A DNA stretch of 64,000 bases from Caulobacter sp. Root343 (GTDB lineage Bacteria; Pseudomonadota; Alphaproteobacteria; Caulobacterales; Caulobacteraceae), in NCBI RefSeq assembly GCF_001425745.1, contig NZ_LMDF01000012.1, positions 115,896-179,895 on the forward strand. Reading direction: 5' to 3'. Positions 9,442 through 16,514 of the stretch are shown here, piece by piece. Positions within the stretch are counted from its first letter, which is position 1. Every line of letters starts with the position of its first letter. The notes under the pieces are model-generated. The model made no database searches and was not told the DNA's origin. It saw only the letters and a program-made list of their open reading frames with translations. The translations under genes and the position numbers were made by a program.

Positions 9442-9972
9442 ATGGCCGTGACGCTCGACATCAATGGCAAGCCGGTCGCCGTCCAGGCCGCGCCGGAGAC
9501 CCCGCTGCTGTGGGTCCTGCGCGACGAACTGGGCATGACCGGCACGAAGTTCGGCTGTGGCATGGCCCAATGCGGGGCCTGCACCGTCCATCTCGACGGT
9601 CAGCCGATCCGCTCGTGCGTGACGCCGATCGCGGCGGTGGGGACGGCCAAGGTGACCACCATCGAGAGCCTGGGCGGCCAGCACCCGGTCCAGCAGGCCT
9701 GGGTGCGTCACGACGTGCCCCAGTGCGGCTACTGCCAGTCGGGCCAGATCATGTCGGCGGTGGCTCTGCTGGAGCAGAAGAAATCACCGTCCGACGAGGA
9801 CATCGACAACGCCATGGCCGGGAACATCTGCCGCTGCGGCGCTTATCAGCGCATTCGCGCCGCGATCAAGGATGCGGCCGCCCTTGGCCCGCCGACCGGC
9901 GAACCGCACGCCGACATCGACGAGGCCATCGTCGCCGGCTCCGGCGCGACGCACCGGGGAGCTGGCCGATGA
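9442..9972 (+). CDS. 2Fe-2S subunit of isoquinoline 1-oxidoreductase-type molybdenum hydroxylase
   Basis: A 176-residue electron-transfer subunit of the xanthine dehydrogenase superfamily. It has a plant-type ferredoxin cluster site, FGCGMAQCGACTVHLDG plus a further Cys, then the second [2Fe-2S] domain with QCGYCQSGQIM and ICRCGAY. It moves electrons from the molybdenum centre of the partner subunit. It overlaps the large subunit gene by ATGA, a sign of translational coupling. I start at ATG 9442 (MAVTLDING), where family similarity begins. Confidence 0.92.
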   Translation: MAVTLDINGKPVAVQAAPETPLLWVLRDELGMTGTKFGCGMAQCGACTVHLDGQPIRSCVTPIAAVGTAKVTTIESLGGQHPVQQAWVRHDVPQCGYCQSGQIMSAVALLEQKKSPSDEDIDNAMAGNICRCGAYQRIRAAIKDAAALGPPTGEPHADIDEAIVAGSGATHRGAGR

Positions 9973-12155
9973 ACGCGCCTTTCACCCCGACGAACGGCGC
10001 GACGCCGACGCGTCGCGACCTCATCGTCGCCTCGACCCTGGTCGGCGGCGCCCTGCTGGTGGGCTGCTCGCCGGCGGACCTCATGAGCGCGGGCTCCAAG
10101 GTCGAGGTCGGCGCCTTCGGGCCCTTCATCAAGATCGCGCCGGATGGCGTGGTCACGGTGATCTCCAAGCATCTGGAGATGGGCCAGGGCAACCACGCCG
10201 GCCTCGCGGCCATCGTCGCCGAGGAACTGGACGCCGACTGGACCAAGGTGATGGTCGAGCAGGCGCCGGCCAACGCCAAGCTCTACGCCAATGGCGTCAT
10301 GGGCGCGCAACTGACCGGCGGCTCGTCGGCGATCTCCAATTCCTGGGAGCAGCTGCGCAAGGCCGGCGCGGGAGCGCGCGCCATGTTCGTCCAGGCCGCC
10401 GCCAACAAGTGGAACGTCCCGGTCGGCGAGATCACGGTCAAGGACAGCGTCCTGACCCATAGGTCCGGCAAGACCGCCGGCTTCGGCGAATTGCTGGCCG
10501 ACGCCGCCAAGGTCCCACCCCCGACCGACGTCAAGCTGAAGGATCCCAAGACCTTCACCCTGATCGGCACCGACCGGGTTCGCCGCAAGGACGCCCAGGC
10601 CAAGAGCGATGGTACGGCGCGTTATACCCAAGACGTCCGCCTGCCCGACATGCTGACGGCGGTGGTCGCCCACGGCCCGCGGTTCGGCGCCAAGGTGAAG
10701 AGCGTCGACGCCGCCGAGGCCAAGAAGGTCCCGGGCGTCATCGATGTCTTCGAGATTCCGACCGGCGTCGCCGTCGTCGCCCAGAACACCTTCGCCGCCC
10801 GCATGGGTCGTGAGGCGCTGAAGCTGGAATGGGACGAGGACAAGGCCGAGAAGCGCGGCTCGGCCGCGATCACCCAAGCCTTCAAGGACATCGCGTCCGG
10901 CAAGGACACGTCGGCCAAATGGGAGCCTTTCGATCAACGCGGCGATACCGCATCCCTGGCCTCGGCCAAGGGTGAGCGGGTGTTCGAGACCACCTACGAA
11001 TTTCCCTATCTGGCCCACGCCACCATGGAGCCGATGAACTGCGTGGCGGCCGTGGACGGTAACAAGGTCAAGCTGACCTTCGGGTCGCAGGGCCAGACTC
11101 TGGACCAGCTGGCGGCGGCCAAGATCGTCGGCTGCCTGCCGGGCTCGGTGGAGATCGAGACGCTGTTCGCCGGCGGCTCGTTCGGTCGCCGCGCCAACTT
11201 CCAGTCGGACTACGTCGCCGAGTGCGTCCACATCGCCAAGAAGATCGGCAAGGGCCGCCCCGTCAAACTGGTCTGGACCCGCGAGGACGACACGCAGGCC
11301 GGCTATTTCCGGCCGATCGTGGTCCACGCCGTGAAGGTCCAGCTGGACAAGGACGGTTACCCGGCCGCTTGGCGCCACCGGGTCGTCACCCAGTCGATCA
11401 TGAAGGGTTCGCCCATGCCGGCCGGCAAGGGTCCCGACCAGACGGCCATCGAGGGCACGGCGGGTTCGCCCTATCTGAAGGCCACGCCGATCGTCGACGC
11501 CCAAGTGGCGCTGCCGGACGTCGGGGTGCCGGTGCTGTGGTGGCGCTCGGTGGGCGCGACCCACACCGCCTTCGTCATGGAGCACACGATCGACCAGCTG
11601 GCCGCCAAGACCGGCAAGGATCCGGTCGAGTATCGCCGGACGCTCTACACCAAGGCCGGCGCCGATCGGCACCTGGCCGCCCTGAACCTGGCGGTCGAAA
11701 AGGCCGGACCCACGGCGACGGCGGGCTGGACGCGCGGCGTGGCCGTGCACGAGAGCTTCGGCTCGGTCGTGGCCCAGGTCGCCGAGGTCAAGCTGGAGGA
11801 CGGCGTTCCTCGGGTCGGCCGGGTAGTGACCGCCGTCGATTGCGGCGTCGCCGTCTCGCCCGACCAGATCGCGGCCCAGATGGAAGGCGGCACCTGCTAC
11901 GGCCTCTCGGGCGTCCTGTTCGGCGAGGTCACCCTGACCGACGGCAAGGTCGACCAGAGCAATTTCGACCGCTACCGCGTGCTGCGGATCAACGAGGCGC
12001 CGACCGTCGAGACCAACATCGTGCCGTCCGGCAACCCGCCCAGCGGGGTCGGTGAACCGGGCACGCCGGTGATCGGTCCGGCGGTGGCCAACGCCCTGTT
12101 CGCCCTGAACAAGACACCGACCACACGACTGCCGTTCGTGCGCTCGGAAACCTGA
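9969..12155 (+). CDS. molybdopterin-binding subunit of isoquinoline 1-oxidoreductase-type hydroxylase
   Basis: A 728-residue catalytic subunit of the single-chain IorB/aldehyde-oxidase type. The N terminus carries a twin-arginine-like signal, PTRRDLIVAS, then a lipobox-like LLVGCS. Export by Tat as a folded holoenzyme, perhaps lipid-anchored, is therefore likely. Family segments include LEMGQGNHAGLAAIVAEELD, FAGGSFGRRANFQSDYV and VGEPGTPVIGPAVANA. Enzymes of this class hydroxylate N-heterocycles or aldehydes; the actual substrate is unknown. They use molybdopterin cytosine dinucleotide, which the mocA product 4 kb downstream would make. No dedicated chaperone (XdhC-like) is seen beside it. 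Confidence 0.9.
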   Translation: MNAPFTPTNGATPTRRDLIVASTLVGGALLVGCSPADLMSAGSKVEVGAFGPFIKIAPDGVVTVISKHLEMGQGNHAGLAAIVAEELDADWTKVMVEQAPANAKLYANGVMGAQLTGGSSAISNSWEQLRKAGAGARAMFVQAAANKWNVPVGEITVKDSVLTHRSGKTAGFGELLADAAKVPPPTDVKLKDPKTFTLIGTDRVRRKDAQAKSDGTARYTQDVRLPDMLTAVVAHGPRFGAKVKSVDAAEAKKVPGVIDVFEIPTGVAVVAQNTFAARMGREALKLEWDEDKAEKRGSAAITQAFKDIASGKDTSAKWEPFDQRGDTASLASAKGERVFETTYEFPYLAHATMEPMNCVAAVDGNKVKLTFGSQGQTLDQLAAAKIVGCLPGSVEIETLFAGGSFGRRANFQSDYVAECVHIAKKIGKGRPVKLVWTREDDTQAGYFRPIVVHAVKVQLDKDGYPAAWRHRVVTQSIMKGSPMPAGKGPDQTAIEGTAGSPYLKATPIVDAQVALPDVGVPVLWWRSVGATHTAFVMEHTIDQLAAKTGKDPVEYRRTLYTKAGADRHLAALNLAVEKAGPTATAGWTRGVAVHESFGSVVAQVAEVKLEDGVPRVGRVVTAVDCGVAVSPDQIAAQMEGGTCYGLSGVLFGEVTLTDGKVDQSNFDRYRVLRINEAPTVETNIVPSGNPPSGVGEPGTPVIGPAVANALFALNKTPTTRLPFVRSET

Positions 12156-12217
12156 TTGTTTCAGATTACCCGTTCTGCTCGCTAGACGGGAACATCACGG
12201 CCGATCATTTTGAGCAC

Positions 12218-12904
12218 ATGGTGGATCGCGTCAGTACCGCTTTCGAAAAGCTCACCCCTCGCGAGCGGGAGATCCTCCGGCTCATCGCGGCTCATCTCCA
12301 GTCCAAGGAGATCGCCCGGGCCCTGGGCCTTTCGCCCAAGACCGTCGAGATGCACGTGCTCAGCGCGCGTCGTCGCCTGTCGGGCATGAGCCGGCGCGAC
12401 GCGGCCTTGGCGTTCGTGGCCTGGGAGGGCGACGACCCCGGTAATGACTACCGTAAGCGACCAAGCGATCTGGCAGCGTTTCCGGACCCGCCGCTTTCTG
12501 ATCGGGAGATCGGGAGCGGCCATGAACAAACATCACTCGACGGACCTGGCGTTCGGCAGACCAGCGAGACCCGCCTTCTTCGTGACGGGCCGGTGTTCGG
12601 AGGAGGGCCCGACGTCGCTAGCCGAGACCCTGGAGCGGGACAGGGCGTCCGACAAGGTGTCGGCCTCGGGGACGGCGCCAGCCAGTGGCGAGCCGTCCTC
12701 CAGGACCTTGTCACGGATCCTGGCGGCGCCGGCGTTTCTGACGATCGCTCAAGGGGCCGGCGGGATTGGCGCCATGAGCTGAGCAACCTTCAGTGGCTGG
12801 GCCTCGTGCTCGGCATCACGGCGCTGACCGCCGTCCTCTTGGCGGCCATCGCGATCGGCGTGCACGAGTTCATCATGGCGGTCCAGCGCATCACGCATCG
12901 CTGA
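12218..12904 (+). CDS. LuxR-type HTH protein with C-terminal membrane anchor
   Basis: 228 residues. Residues about 8-70 are a GerE/LuxR helix-turn-helix (KLTPREREILRLIAAHL, SKEIARALGLSPKTVEMHV). A long Gly/Asp/Pro-rich linker follows. The C terminus is one hydrophobic helix at about residues 188-215 (LGLVLGITALTAVLLAAIA). There is no receiver or ligand domain. The order suggests a membrane-tethered DNA-binding protein. In the linker the third codon positions are less GC-rich than in the +1 frame, which stays open across 12444-12782, so a compensated frameshift or an overlapping gene is possible. Confidence 0.7.
   Translation: MVDRVSTAFEKLTPREREILRLIAAHLQSKEIARALGLSPKTVEMHVLSARRRLSGMSRRDAALAFVAWEGDDPGNDYRKRPSDLAAFPDPPLSDREIGSGHEQTSLDGPGVRQTSETRLLRDGPVFGGGPDVASRDPGAGQGVRQGVGLGDGASQWRAVLQDLVTDPGGAGVSDDRSRGRRDWRHELSNLQWLGLVLGITALTAVLLAAIAIGVHEFIMAVQRITHR
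12522..12782 (+). CDS. possible overlapping ORF inside the HTH-protein linker
   Basis: An 86-residue frame, +1 to the HTH gene, starts ATG with GGGAG about 5 nt upstream. It shows a more GC-rich third codon position than the host frame over the same stretch. The product (MNKHHSTDLAFGRP...) is Ser/Ala-rich with a mildly hydrophobic end and has no family I recognise. It could be a real overlapping gene, the true reading frame of a frameshifted linker, or chance. Confidence 0.22.
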   Translation: MNKHHSTDLAFGRPARPAFFVTGRCSEEGPTSLAETLERDRASDKVSASGTAPASGEPSSRTLSRILAAPAFLTIAQGAGGIGAMS

Positions 12905-12981
12905 CCGGCTAGCGCCGACAGACCACCGGTATCCTCTCAGTACTTCATCAACGGGCGGCGTCTGCCGCGCGACGGGTTTTC

Positions 12982-13011
12982 TTGTGCCATGAAAAGATCG
13001 TGCGTTACTTC
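12982..13011 (+). promoter_or_regulatory. candidate promoter of the membrane-protein array (copy 1)
   Basis: TTGTGC (12982-12987), 16 nt, GTTACTTC (13004-13011). Weak by itself, but the surrounding 40 nt align with the leader of copy 2, which has a better match at the same place, so the leader was duplicated with the gene. Confidence 0.3.
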
Positions 13012-13076
13012 GTTGGGAAAGGTCGCCGCTAGCGGGTACGCGCCACGCTGGCCGTGGCTCGCATCGGGGCTCAAGC

Positions 13077-13508
13077 TTGGTATTATTTCCTTACGTCGGC
13101 TATCTCACCGCCGCGCTGATCTGCTGCCTGGCCTTTTGGAAAGGGGATCGCCCCCTGCGCTTGGCGGCCGCGGTCTTGATCGCTGCTTGGGCTCTCTCGC
13201 CGCTCATCACCGAGGGGCACAGGCACGGCCTGGACTACCCCGTGACAATTCTCGACACGAACGTCGCGCTGATCTTCGTATGGATTTCGATGCGGTGGCG
13301 GCGGATCTGGTGCGGCGTGCTCGCCGCCTTGACGATCATTGTCGTCGTCATCCCGCTCGTCGCGGAGGTGGATCGCGGGATCCACATCTACAATCATTGG
13401 CTCGCCAATACGATCGTGTCCGCTCTCCAGCTCGCGGTCATGCTGGCGGGAATCTGGCTAACCGTTCGCGCCCGGAGACGGGCCGATGAGGGCGCTGCTC
13501 GAGCCTAG
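13077..13508 (+). CDS. array membrane protein, copy 1
   Basis: 143 residues, about five transmembrane helices. It shares family features with the other copies: WKGDRPLRLAA after helix 1, LDYPVTILDTN leading into helix 3, FVWISMRWRRIW after it, and a basic tail RARRRADEG. No known family is recognised. The TTG start aligns with the TTG starts of copies 2-4 and follows CGGGG by a similar gap. It is shorter at the N terminus than copies 2-4 (MVLFPYVGYL, where they have about seven more residues). A solvent-exposed loop has HIYNHWLANT, where the others have HKYxxxAANN. Confidence 0.7.
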   Translation: MVLFPYVGYLTAALICCLAFWKGDRPLRLAAAVLIAAWALSPLITEGHRHGLDYPVTILDTNVALIFVWISMRWRRIWCGVLAALTIIVVVIPLVAEVDRGIHIYNHWLANTIVSALQLAVMLAGIWLTVRARRRADEGAARA

Positions 13509-13568
13509 CCGCGCCGCCGACGCCGCGCGGAAGCCGCGCGGGGCGACGGCCCTGCGGCCGTATTTCCT

Positions 13569-13595
13569 TTGCATCGAAAGACCGCGCGCTACATC
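13569..13595 (+). promoter_or_regulatory. candidate promoter before array copy 2
   Basis: TTGCAT (13569-13574), 13 nt, GCTACATC (13588-13595), a full match to the GCTAnAwC -10 element. It lies in the extra ~100 bp that separates copies 1 and 2 and is absent from the later junctions, so copies 2-5 and the small gene may form one transcript from here. Confidence 0.45.
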
Positions 13596-13672
13596 GTCGA
13601 GAGGGCGTGCGATCGCTGGGCGCAATCTGTTCTATTCGCCAGGCAAGCCGTTGCTCGCATCGAGGTTTGGGC

Positions 13673-14125
13673 TTGGAATCACTGCTCCAATACGAACTGC
13701 TGGTTCCCTTCGTCGGTTACCTGTTCGCCTTGGTGATATGCGGCGTGGCCTTTCGGAAGGGGGATCTTCCGCTGCGGTTGGCGGCCTTGGTTCTGATCAT
13801 CGGCTGGGCGATCACGCCGCTGGTCAGCCTGGGAGGCAAGGTCCGCCTGAACTATCCCGTGACGATCATCGATACCAATTGCGCCCTGATCTTCGTCTGG
13901 ATTTCCATGCGGTGGCGCCGGCTATGGTGCGCCATGCTCGCGGCCTTGACGATCGTCATCGTCATCATCCCAATCGTATACGTGGTGGATCCTCAGATTC
14001 ACAAATACACCCGCTTTGCGGCCAACAACGTCGTGACCTGCCTGCAGCTGGTGGTCCTTTGGGTGGCCATCGGGCTGACCGTTCGGGCCCGGAGACGGGC
14101 CGATGAGGGCGCCGTTCGATCCTAG
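13673..14125 (+). CDS. array membrane protein, copy 2
   Basis: 150 residues from TTG 13673, preceded by CGAGG at the same distance as in copies 3 and 4; the longer open frame upstream from 13607 is not conserved. Five predicted helices: about 10-28, 37-55, 62-80, 88-107 and 120-140. Conserved polar spots are YPVTIIDTN at the start of helix 3, RWRRLW between helices 3 and 4, and HKYTRFAANN between helices 4 and 5. The charged tail RARRRADEG suggests a cytoplasmic C terminus. Function unknown; it stands in a cassette of its own paralogs. Confidence 0.75.
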   Translation: MESLLQYELLVPFVGYLFALVICGVAFRKGDLPLRLAALVLIIGWAITPLVSLGGKVRLNYPVTIIDTNCALIFVWISMRWRRLWCAMLAALTIVIVIIPIVYVVDPQIHKYTRFAANNVVTCLQLVVLWVAIGLTVRARRRADEGAVRS

Positions 14126-14172
14126 TCTTGGCGCCCTGGGCGGCGAGCCAGCCCGCGCATCGAGGTCGAAGC

Positions 14173-14625
14173 TTGGTATCACTGACCCTATTCGAATTGC
14201 TGCAGCCCTTCGTCACGTACCTGATCGCCTTGGTGATCTGCGGCGTGGCGCTTCGGACGGGGGACCGCCCACTGCGGTTAGCCGCCTTGGTCGTGATCAT
14301 CGCCTGGACGCTCACGCCTCTGGTCAGCCTGGGAGGCAGGGCTCGCCTGGACTATCCCGTGGTGATCATCGACACGAACACCGCCCTGATCTTCATCTGG
14401 ATTTCCATGCGGTGGCGACGGCTATGGTGCGCTGTATTCGCGGCCTTGACGATCATCAGCGTCATCATCCCGATCGTCTGCCTATTGGATCGCAACATTC
14501 ACAAATACAATTACTACGCGGCCTACGACCTCGTGGCATGGGTGCAACTGGTGGTCTTTTGCGTGGCCATCTGGCTGACTGCCCGCACCCGGAGGCGGGC
14601 CGATGAGGACGCTGTTCGAGCCTAA
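14173..14625 (+). CDS. array membrane protein, copy 3
   Basis: 150 residues from TTG 14173 (MVSLTLFELLQPF), spaced exactly 500 bp from copy 2. The CGAGGTCGAAGC before the start is identical to that of copy 4. It has the same five-helix plan and motifs (GDRPLRLAA, LDYPVVIIDTN, IWISMRWRRLW, HKYNYYAAYD). The tail reads RTRRRADED. An ATG at 14128 would add 15 residues, but these belong to the fossil of the downstream gene's start. Confidence 0.75.
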   Translation: MVSLTLFELLQPFVTYLIALVICGVALRTGDRPLRLAALVVIIAWTLTPLVSLGGRARLDYPVVIIDTNTALIFIWISMRWRRLWCAVFAALTIISVIIPIVCLLDRNIHKYNYYAAYDLVAWVQLVVFCVAIWLTARTRRRADEDAVRA

Positions 14626-14672
14626 TCTCAACGCCTTGGGCGGCGAGCCAGCATGCGTATCGAGGTCGAAGC

Positions 14673-15125
14673 TTGGAATCGCTGCTCCAATACGAAGAGC
14701 TCATCCCCTTCATCGCCTACCTGTTCGCCTTGGTGATCTGCGGCGTGGCGCTTCGGAAGGGGGATCGTCCACTGCGGTTGGCGGCCTTGGTCCTGATCAT
14801 CGGCTGGATACTCACGCCTCTGGTCAGCCTGGAAGGCAAGACCCGCCTGGACTATCCGGTGACGATCATCGACATGAGCGCCGCCGTGATCTTCGTTTGG
14901 ATCTCGCTGCGGTGGCGGCGGCTATGGTGCGCCGTACTCGCGGCCTTGATGATCATCGGCGTCATCCTGCCGATCATATGCTTGGTGGATCGCGGCATTC
15001 ACAAATACAATTACTATGCGGCCAACAACATCGTGGCCAACCTGCAACTGGTGGTCCTTTGCGTGGCCATCTGGCTGACCGTCCGCGCCCGGAGACGGGC
15101 CGATGAGGACGCTGTTCACCCCTGA
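14673..15125 (+). CDS. array membrane protein, copy 4
   Basis: 150 residues from TTG 14673 (MESLLQYEELIPF), 500 bp after copy 3, with the same GAGG at the same spacing. It is nearly the same protein as copy 3 through helices 1-2. One difference is IDMSAAVIFVWISLRW, where the others have IDTNxALIFxWISMRW. So the Asp is kept, but the following Thr-Asn is lost. The loop HKYNYYAANN and tail RARRRADED are kept. Confidence 0.75.
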   Translation: MESLLQYEELIPFIAYLFALVICGVALRKGDRPLRLAALVLIIGWILTPLVSLEGKTRLDYPVTIIDMSAAVIFVWISLRWRRLWCAVLAALMIIGVILPIICLVDRGIHKYNYYAANNIVANLQLVVLCVAIWLTVRARRRADEDAVHP

Positions 15126-15184
15126 TCCGCGTTTTGGCGCGAACGCGTCATCGCGTGCGTCGAGACCTTGGCTGACCGATCCCG

Positions 15185-15610
15185 ATGATTGTCTACATCG
15201 TCTATCTCTTGGCTGTGACGGTCACCGGGCTGGTGTGCTGGAAAGGCGATCGTCCACTGCGATCCGCGGCTACGGTCATGATCGTCAGTTGGGCGTTCAC
15301 GCCCATGATCGTTCGTTTGGACGCGCATGGCCTGAACCTTCCGGTGACCTTCGTCGACATAGTCACCGCGCTGATCTTCGTCTGGCTTTCCATGCGGTGG
15401 CGGCGGCTATGGGGCGCCGTGCTCGCGGCCTTGACGATCGTTTGTGTCGCCATTCGGCTGGTGGCCTCGGTCGACCCCGGCATAGACAACTACAGTCGAG
15501 CCGCCTCCTACAACGTCGTGACCATTCTGCAGCTCGTGGTCTTGCTCGTGGCGACATGGCTGACCGTTCGCGCCCGGAGACGGGCCAATGAGGGCGCTGT
15601 TCGATCCTGA
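15185..15610 (+). CDS. array membrane protein, copy 5
   Basis: 141 residues, the most diverged copy. The TTG homologous to the other starts (15168) now runs into a TGA after six codons. The gene must start at ATG 15185 (MIVYIVYLLAV), giving a shorter N terminus with no clear ribosome-binding site. Core features persist: WKGDRPLRSAA, LNLPVTFVDIVTALIFVWLSMRW and RARRRANEG. The HKY loop is replaced by DNYSRAASYN. It overlaps the following small gene by 23 nt. Confidence 0.68.
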   Translation: MIVYIVYLLAVTVTGLVCWKGDRPLRSAATVMIVSWAFTPMIVRLDAHGLNLPVTFVDIVTALIFVWLSMRWRRLWGAVLAALTIVCVAIRLVASVDPGIDNYSRAASYNVVTILQLVVLLVATWLTVRARRRANEGAVRS

Positions 15611-15812
15611 TGTCGATGCGATCGCGGACGAGGAGGATCTCGCCGAATTCCGGCGTGGCTTCGCGGCGGTCGGCGAGGACAATCGTCGAATCCTGATGAT
15701 CCTGATCCCGAAGCTGGTGGCGCTACAGGAGCGTGGCGATTCCGCCACCGCCCTCAGCCTGATCGCGGAGATCAAACGTATCGTGACCGGGGGTGAAGGG
15801 CCCTTGCACTAA
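15588..15812 (+). CDS. small soluble protein closing the membrane-protein array
   Basis: A 74-residue acidic, helical protein (MRALFDPDVDAIADEEDL, then FAAVGEDNRRILMILIPKL). No family is recognised. Its start lies inside the last array gene; its ribosome-binding site CGGAGACGGG is the DNA that codes the RARRRA tail of that gene, so translation is probably coupled. The first dozen codons recur at the end of every other array unit without the rest of the gene. An intact original pair (membrane protein plus this protein) is therefore inferred. Confidence 0.7.
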   Translation: MRALFDPDVDAIADEEDLAEFRRGFAAVGEDNRRILMILIPKLVALQERGDSATALSLIAEIKRIVTGGEGPLH

Positions 15813-15831
15813 AGGTCGGGCGAAGGCCGGT

Positions 15832-15858
15832 GGCCGGACATCCGGAGAGATGTCGGCC
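15832..15858. terminator. hairpin between convergent array and mocA
   Basis: GGCCGGACATC and GATGTCGGCC form a ten-base-pair stem with one bulged G around a 6-nt loop, in the 48-nt gap between convergent stops. It has no long T run, but could serve both directions. Confidence 0.4.
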
Positions 15859-15860
15859 CT

Positions 15861-16484
15861 TCAGCGGCCTTCGATGGCGCGGGCGAGGTCTTCGGGTCGA
15901 TCCACATCGAGATGGATCCCCGGATCCTCGACGGGGATCCGCGCCAGCCGGGCGCCCGCGCTCTCCACGAGGGCGCGGGCGCCTTCGTCTCCGGACAGCG
16001 CGCTCAAGGCCGGGAACCAGGCCACGCCGAACAGGACGGGATGGCCGCGCCGACCCAGGAAGGTCGGGGCGACGACACCTTCTGGGCCGCTCAACGCCCG
16101 CGCCAGCCTCCTGGGCGTTGCTGGGTCGATCGCCGGCATGTCGCCGAGGAAAACGAATGCGCCCGTCGCATCGTCCGGCAGGGCTTGAACGGCGGTCCGC
16201 AACGAGGCGCCGACGCCCTCTTCGGGGTGCTCGACGGAAACCAAGACCAGGCGCTCGGAGGCGACCAGCCGCGTCGCCGTCGTCTCCACCGCCTTGCGAA
16301 CGGCCGGATCGGGCCCGATCGCCACGAAAACCCGCCGGACAGGAGCCAAAAACGCCGTCAGCAAGGCGCTGGCGACCAGCGGCGCGCCGTTGAATGGCGC
16401 GACAAGCTTGCCGCCGCCGAACCGGACGCCGCGCCCGGCGGCCAGCACGATCGCCTCCAGCGACGTCGTATCGCTTTGCGTCAT
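15861..16484 (-). CDS. mocA: molybdenum cofactor cytidylyltransferase
   Basis: A 207-residue nucleotidyltransferase of the MobA/MocA fold. Motifs: LAAGRGVRFGGGKLVAP (nucleotide binding), VFLGDMPAIDP (metal-binding GDMP) and FLGRRGHPVLFG, a segment shared by MocA/PucB-type enzymes rather than MobA. It would join CMP to molybdopterin, giving the MCD cofactor that IorB-type hydroxylases use. It is divergent from moaA with only 30 nt between starts, so the promoters must overlap. MobA-type guanylyl transfer is the less likely alternative. Confidence 0.8.
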   Translation of the reverse strand: MTQSDTTSLEAIVLAAGRGVRFGGGKLVAPFNGAPLVASALLTAFLAPVRRVFVAIGPDPAVRKAVETTATRLVASERLVLVSVEHPEEGVGASLRTAVQALPDDATGAFVFLGDMPAIDPATPRRLARALSGPEGVVAPTFLGRRGHPVLFGVAWFPALSALSGDEGARALVESAGARLARIPVEDPGIHLDVDRPEDLARAIEGR

Positions 16485-16514
16485 GGGTTCTAGCGCCTAT
16501 TCTAACCGTCAGAC

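Larger units (their letters stand above)
13015..15610 (+). repeat. tandem gene array, about 500-bp unit, five copies
   Basis: Five direct copies of one membrane-protein gene lie head to tail. TTG starts of copies 2, 3 and 4 are at 13673, 14173 and 14673, exactly 500 bp apart. The homologous point in copy 5 is near 15168, and copy 1 starts at 13077. At the end of every copy the same element recurs: CCGGAGACGGGCC-ATGAGG, with ATGs at 13486, 14103, 14603, 15103 and 15588. Only the last ATG opens a real gene. Copies 3 and 4 share long near-identical stretches, so those duplications are recent; copies 1 and 5 are more diverged. Confidence 0.9.

Noticed and set aside
13486..14106. Frames beginning MRALLEP, MRAPFDP, MRTLFEP and MRTLFTP within the array (13486, 14103, 14603, 15103)
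   Set aside because: They share the first residues of the real 74-residue gene, then run out of frame through the next membrane gene. I take them as fossils, not genes.
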